DNA of 10,216 nucleotides from positions 1 through 10,216 of the forward strand of contig JAAYZJ010000430.1 of NCBI GenBank assembly GCA_012514915.1, given 5' to 3'. Position numbers and translations under genes: made by a program. This DNA is from Lentisphaerota bacterium. Its GTDB lineage: Bacteria > Verrucomicrobiota > Kiritimatiellia > RFP12 > JAAYLN01. Positions 7,779-10,216 of this stretch are shown here, piece after piece. The notes under the pieces are model-generated. The model had not been told where the DNA came from and made no database searches. It worked only from the letters and a program-made list of their open reading frames with translations. The number at the start of each line of letters is the position of its first letter. The first letter of the stretch is position 1.

Positions 7779-7805
7779 GTTTTCGGCTCCTGGAAAGAAA
7801 GCGTT

Positions 7806-7834
7806 ACTATGCGGCAATTCGACGTGGAAATCAA
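7806..7834 (-). promoter_or_regulatory. Sigma70-like promoter of lpdA
   Basis: On the minus strand there is a -35 TTGATT (7834-7829), a 17-base spacer, and a -10 CATAGT (7811-7806). The start would fall near 7799, leaving about 20 bases of leader that contain the AGGAG ribosome binding site. It is back to back with the promoter at 7852-7880; the two -35 boxes are 17 bases apart. The -10 matches consensus at four of six positions, so this is weaker evidence than for the other promoters here. Confidence 0.5.
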
Positions 7835-7851
7835 GAATTCCTTCTGGAGCC

Positions 7852-7880
7852 TTGAATGCGGGGGCGGTCGGGTGTATGCT
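7852..7880 (+). promoter_or_regulatory. Sigma70-like promoter placed for a leaderless mRNA
   Basis: There is a -35 TTGAAT (7852-7857), a 17-base spacer, and a -10 TATGCT (7875-7880). The expected start, 6-8 bases after the -10, coincides with the ATG at 7888. The bases just before this ATG (TTACCTCC) contain no Shine-Dalgarno; if anything they are anti-Shine-Dalgarno in sense. Both facts fit a leaderless transcript. Confidence 0.6.
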
Positions 7881-7887
7881 TACCTCC

Positions 7888-8304
7888 ATGCGGAAAAAAA
7901 TCTATCTGAGCGGGCCGATCATGGACGAGTGCCCCCGGGCGGCGGCCACGTGGCGCGAGCGGGCGATCGAGGCGCTCGGCAGGGATTTTCTGCTGCTGGA
8001 TCCCATGCGGCGCGACTTCAAGGATCGCGAGGTCGACAGCGCCAACGAAATCGTCGAGTTCGATTTGCAGGACGTCCGCGACGCCGACATCCTGCTCGTC
8101 AACTACAACAAGCCCTCGATCGGCACGTCGATGGAGGTTTTCTATGCCGCGCACGATCTGGGCAAGTTCATCGTGGCATTCTCCCCCTTCCCCTTCCAGG
8201 AGTGCTCGCCCTGGATGGTCCGCTACTGCACCAAGATCCTGCCGACGCTTGAAAGCGCCGCAGCCTATCTGAAAGAACACTTTGTGCGGCGGGATCTGCG
8301 GTAA
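7888..8304 (+). CDS. Nucleoside 2-deoxyribosyltransferase-like protein
   Basis: This is a 138-residue soluble protein. The start KKIYLSGPI (3-11), the following W22, the acidic helix EIVEFDLQDVRDADILLVNY (54-73) and the GTSMEVFYA box (79-87) match the nucleoside 2-deoxyribosyltransferase/Rcl-like fold. E83 is the likely nucleophilic glutamate, and D64/D66 are placed like the conserved Asp of the family. Members swap or hydrolyse the base of (deoxy)nucleosides or nucleotides; some related domains occur in nucleotide salvage, modified-base handling and phage defence. The substrate here is unknown. The start is set by homology (beta strand 1 begins at KKIYL) and by the promoter position. The frame is open upstream to 7753, but that part overlaps both promoters and the lpdA start and shows no homology. 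Single-gene unit; it converges with the ferritin gene. Confidence 0.82.
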   Translation: MRKKIYLSGPIMDECPRAAATWRERAIEALGRDFLLLDPMRRDFKDREVDSANEIVEFDLQDVRDADILLVNYNKPSIGTSMEVFYAAHDLGKFIVAFSPFPFQECSPWMVRYCTKILPTLESAAAYLKEHFVRRDLR

Positions 8305-8389
8305 GGCGGACAAGGCCGCTTTCCCGGTGGACGTGACGGCGCGGGGCTGTCCCGTCCGCGCGGGTTCGCAGTCGGCGGTGACGCCCCGA
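8305..8389. other. Convergent intergenic gap with weak hairpins
   Basis: This is the gap between the deoxyribosyltransferase-like stop and the ferritin stop. Two GC hairpins can be drawn. One is at 8305-8320 (GGCGG, loop ACAAGG, CCGCT, followed by two further Ts and CCC). The other is at 8339-8361 (GCGCGG, 11-base loop, CCGCGC) with no T-run on either strand. Neither is a good intrinsic terminator, so termination by Rho or outside these elements is possible. Confidence 0.3.
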
Positions 8390-8881
8390 TCAGCCTTCGC
8401 GCTTGCCGAGGGTGCGGTCGGCCATGAAGAGGGCGCCCTTCGATCCGGCGCTCATCTCAAGCATCCAGATGATGTCCTGGTCGTTGCCTTCCTCCTCGAT
8501 CTGCTCGTTGATGAACCAGACGAGCATGTTCTGCGTCGCGTAGTCCTTCTCGGCGATGGCGAGGGTGTTAAGCTCGTTGATCCAGGCCGTGACCTTTTTC
8601 TCGTGGGCCAGGGTGTCCTGGAACATGTCGAGTAGATCCTTCCACTCGGTCTTCGGCGCCGCGATGGCGGCCAGTTCGACCTTGGCCCCCTGATCCTCGA
8701 GGTACTTGGCAAACTTCAGGGCGTGCTCCTGTTCCTCGTTGAACTGAATCCTCAACCACTTGGCCGCGCCCTTGAATCCCTTGTTCATGGCGTCGCTGGC
8801 CATGGCCAGGTAAAGAAAGGCGGAATAGAACTCGCGGTTGATCTGGGTGTTGATCGCCTGGGCCATTTTCTCGCTAATCAT
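8390..8881 (-). CDS. ftnA: Ferritin (FtnA-type iron storage protein)
   Basis: This is a 163-residue four-helix ferritin of normal bacterial length. The ferroxidase centre is complete: E17 (NREFYS), Y24, E50 and H53 (FNEEQEHA 47-54), E94 (AHEKK) and Q127 with E126, E129 and E130 (FINEQIEEE 123-131). The protein assembles as a 24-subunit cytoplasmic cage that oxidises Fe(II) and stores it as ferric mineral. There is no heme-ligand evidence for bacterioferritin, and the C-terminus is short (DRTLGKREG). The start at ATG 8881 is chosen because MISEKMAQAINTQI aligns with typical ferritin N-termini. A GTG at 8896 in the same frame would add MRAHT and has a GGTGG-type site close upstream, so it is an alternative. 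It has its own promoter and is divergent from the secreted protein gene. Confidence 0.94.
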   Translation of the reverse strand: MISEKMAQAINTQINREFYSAFLYLAMASDAMNKGFKGAAKWLRIQFNEEQEHALKFAKYLEDQGAKVELAAIAAPKTEWKDLLDMFQDTLAHEKKVTAWINELNTLAIAEKDYATQNMLVWFINEQIEEEGNDQDIIWMLEMSAGSKGALFMADRTLGKREG

Positions 8882-8947
8882 GGTGTGTGCTCTCACTTTC
8901 CACCTGCCGGTCGCCTGGTAATCGACGCATGCCGGTCAAGTACTTGG

Positions 8948-8976
8948 AATATACCAGTATCCGCTCCTCCTGTCAG
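8948..8976 (-). promoter_or_regulatory. Sigma70-like promoter of ferritin gene with overlapping dyad
   Basis: On the minus strand there is a -35 CTGACA (8976-8971), a 17-base spacer, and a -10 TATATT (8953-8948); each hexamer differs from consensus at one position. The leader would be about 60 bases. A perfect short inverted repeat, ATAC-CA-GTAT on the plus strand (8951-8960), overlaps the -10, and a looser dyad with a one-base bulge spans 8941-8959. Either could be an operator, but the sequence is not a recognisable Fur box. Confidence 0.6.
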
Positions 8977-9007
8977 GTGTTATTTGGCAATCGGCTAGCG
9001 ACAGGGC

Positions 9008-9028
9008 GCATCGGTTGCCTTGCATCGG
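9008..9028 (+). repeat. Short direct repeat upstream of the 9032 promoter
   Basis: GCATCGG occurs at 9008-9014 and again at 9022-9028, 14 bases apart, ending three bases before the -35 at 9032. It could be an activator site, but seven-base repeats arise easily by chance. Confidence 0.25.
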
Positions 9029-9031
9029 GTG

Positions 9032-9060
9032 TTGACTCCTGCGACGCCCCCTTCTAAAAT
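9032..9060 (+). promoter_or_regulatory. Strong sigma70-like promoter of the secreted toroid-like gene
   Basis: There is a -35 TTGACT (9032-9037, five of six to consensus), a 17-base spacer, and a -10 TAAAAT (9055-9060, five of six). Transcription would begin near 9067, leaving a leader of about 55 bases before the ATG at 9123. The leader holds a near-palindrome, CCTGTGCGCGCAGG (9068-9081). No good Shine-Dalgarno is visible before the ATG. Confidence 0.7.
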
Positions 9061-9122
9061 GCCACAACCTGTGCGCGCAGGATTATTCTGCCGTTGATCG
9101 ATCAGATGAATTGGCGTGTGAC

Positions 9123-10216
9123 ATGATGAAGCTGACGTTACGAGTCGTTGCCTTGGTTCTGCTGGCCGCACCGTCCTTTGCTGCGCCGGCGTCCAGCAAG
9201 GCGTCTCCTCCTCCGCGGCGGGCCGCCGACGTGCCCCCTGCCGCCCAACTCGATCCCGTCGCCCTGCAATGGGCGGTGCGCGCGAGTGTGGCACAGGGGG
9301 TGGCCTTCCTGACCAACCGCGCGGCGACGGACGACAACGGCTGGGTGGTCCCGCCGATCCGCACGCATCGGTTGATCGGACATACGAACCTGGTGCTCCG
9401 CTATTCCGAACGGACCACGCCGCTGTACGAATACGAGACCTACACCGTCTACGAGCGTCGGCCGGGCGCCGATTCGCAGTCGGCGCGCACGCTGCAACCC
9501 GTGACCCGTCGCCGCGTCAAGCGCGTCATCGATCCGGACGGCGGGCCGAAACACCTCTATCGCGACAACAGCGGGCCCATTGTCCGCGAAACGCGGGTGC
9601 CCGTCTATGACAAGACGGGGCCGGACCGCTGGGCGCATGGCGCCATCGGCCAGAACGCGATGGCCCTCTATGCCCTGCTCGGCGCCGGCCTGTCGCCGCG
9701 TGAACCGGTCTTGTCGATCCTGGCCGACGGACTCATCCGGCTGGTGGAGGACTACGGGGTGCCTGATGCCACCTGGGACCTGGCGTGGTTGACGGCCGCC
9801 CTGTCGCGCTGGCCGGGCGAGGCGGCCCGGGAGGCGGCGACGGCCTGTGCCTCGAAACTCCTGGATGGACAGATTCTCGAAGGTAACGCGCGCGGTTTGT
9901 GGGGGCCGGCCTGCATCAATATTCCGCTCCTGGCCGCCGCCTACCAATACGAGCAGGTGCTGGCGGCGCGCCAGGTCAAGGCGGCCCAGGCCGCCAAGGA
10001 GAAGCCCGACAACCGCACGCGGGTGATGGCGGCGTCGGAGGCCGCCAGCGACATGTTGTATTTCCAGCGCAACATGAAGCGCATCGCCATGCTGGCGATG
10101 GCCTTCGACCAAGTGGACGCCCCGTTCTACGACATCGGGGAGGATGAATTCCTCAAGATCCGGGTCGCCGGCCTGCCGCACTACATTTTCAATCAAACCT
10201 CGGCCGATCTGGAGAG
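9123..10216 (+). CDS. Secreted protein with probable alpha/alpha-toroid (terpenoid cyclase-like) repeats, 3' truncated by window edge
   Basis: The frame from ATG 9123 is open for 364 codons to the window edge. Residues 1-20 form a signal peptide: MMKLTLR, a hydrophobic core VVALVLLAA, then a likely cut after SFA. A Pro/Ala-rich linker (21-45) follows. Residues 48-65 (LQWAVRASVAQGVAFLTN) and 177-208, which include NAMALYALLGAGLSPREP, resemble the paired helices of squalene-cyclase/prenyltransferase-like toroids. So does ATWDLAWLTAALSRW (216-230) with GLWGP (259-262). A Tyr- and Arg-rich insert (about 100-165, including YEYETYTVYERR) separates the first helix pair from the rest. Acidic catalytic DxDD motifs of true cyclases are not seen, so an enzymatic role is unsupported. 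The second ATG at 9126 is an equal start candidate. The fold is my inference from helix pattern; function is unknown. Confidence 0.7.
   Translation, partial: MMKLTLRVVALVLLAAPSFAAPASSKASPPPRRAADVPPAAQLDPVALQWAVRASVAQGVAFLTNRAATDDNGWVVPPIRTHRLIGHTNLVLRYSERTTPLYEYETYTVYERRPGADSQSARTLQPVTRRRVKRVIDPDGGPKHLYRDNSGPIVRETRVPVYDKTGPDRWAHGAIGQNAMALYALLGAGLSPREPVLSILADGLIRLVEDYGVPDATWDLAWLTAALSRWPGEAAREAATACASKLLDGQILEGNARGLWGPACINIPLLAAAYQYEQVLAARQVKAAQAAKEKPDNRTRVMAASEAASDMLYFQRNMKRIAMLAMAFDQVDAPFYDIGEDEFLKIRVAGLPHYIFNQTSADLE

Noticed and set aside
8339..8361. GC hairpin between the convergent genes as a bidirectional intrinsic terminator.
   Set aside because: The stem is only six base pairs with an 11-base loop, and there is no T-run on either side. 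It is listed only as a weak hairpin.
9138..10196. Minus-strand 352-codon frame opposite the secreted protein gene.
   Set aside because: The plus-strand frame has a signal peptide, a near-consensus promoter and a plausible helix pattern. The minus frame is Arg/His/Gly-rich without recognisable domains.

Overview
The window is GC-rich, densely coding bacterial DNA with eight protein genes and short intergenic gaps, the largest about 240 bases. It looks like chromosomal, mostly housekeeping DNA. I see no insertion sequence, CRISPR array, tRNA, rRNA or phage gene. The taxon cannot be fixed from the window. High GC, a UbiA-type gene of the NDVADRAIDARE style, a fused RpiB-GlyA enzyme and a secreted alpha/alpha-toroid-like protein made me think of the PVC superphylum (Verrucomicrobia, Kiritimatiellota, Planctomycetes). 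That is an impression, not a demonstration.

Layout. From about 6380 down to 1, the minus strand carries one compact transcription unit. A sigma70-like promoter at 6348-6376 precedes a fused ribose-5-phosphate isomerase B / serine hydroxymethyltransferase gene (6310-4619). It is followed by a small stand-alone domain protein of the kind usually found in front of HNH nucleases (4601-4026), an M20 metallopeptidase (4029-2650), a RecD2 helicase (2653-383) and the start of a UbiA prenyltransferase (386 to beyond base 1). The last three junctions are 4-base ATGA or GTGA stop/start overlaps, so these genes are probably co-transcribed and translationally coupled. Upstream, lpd (7778-6387), also on the minus strand, has its own promoter. 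It is divergent from a small nucleoside 2-deoxyribosyltransferase-like gene on the plus strand (7888-8304), whose promoter is placed so that the mRNA would be leaderless. That gene converges on a minus-strand ferritin gene (8881-8390). Ferritin is divergent from a secreted toroid-like protein (9123 onward) that runs off the right edge.

How the genes fit together. RpiB-GlyA (pentose phosphate and one-carbon metabolism) and Lpd (possible L-protein of glycine cleavage, or E3 of a 2-oxo acid dehydrogenase) are central metabolism. RecD2 is DNA repair, ferritin is iron storage, and UbiA is quinone or lipid prenylation. The least ordinary points are the RpiB-GlyA fusion, the nuclease-less HNH-associated domain coupled to peptidase and helicase genes, and the likely leaderless deoxyribosyltransferase-like gene. 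Five promoters read by eye all show 17-base spacers between plausible -35 and -10 hexamers. I did not find a convincing new multi-gene system.
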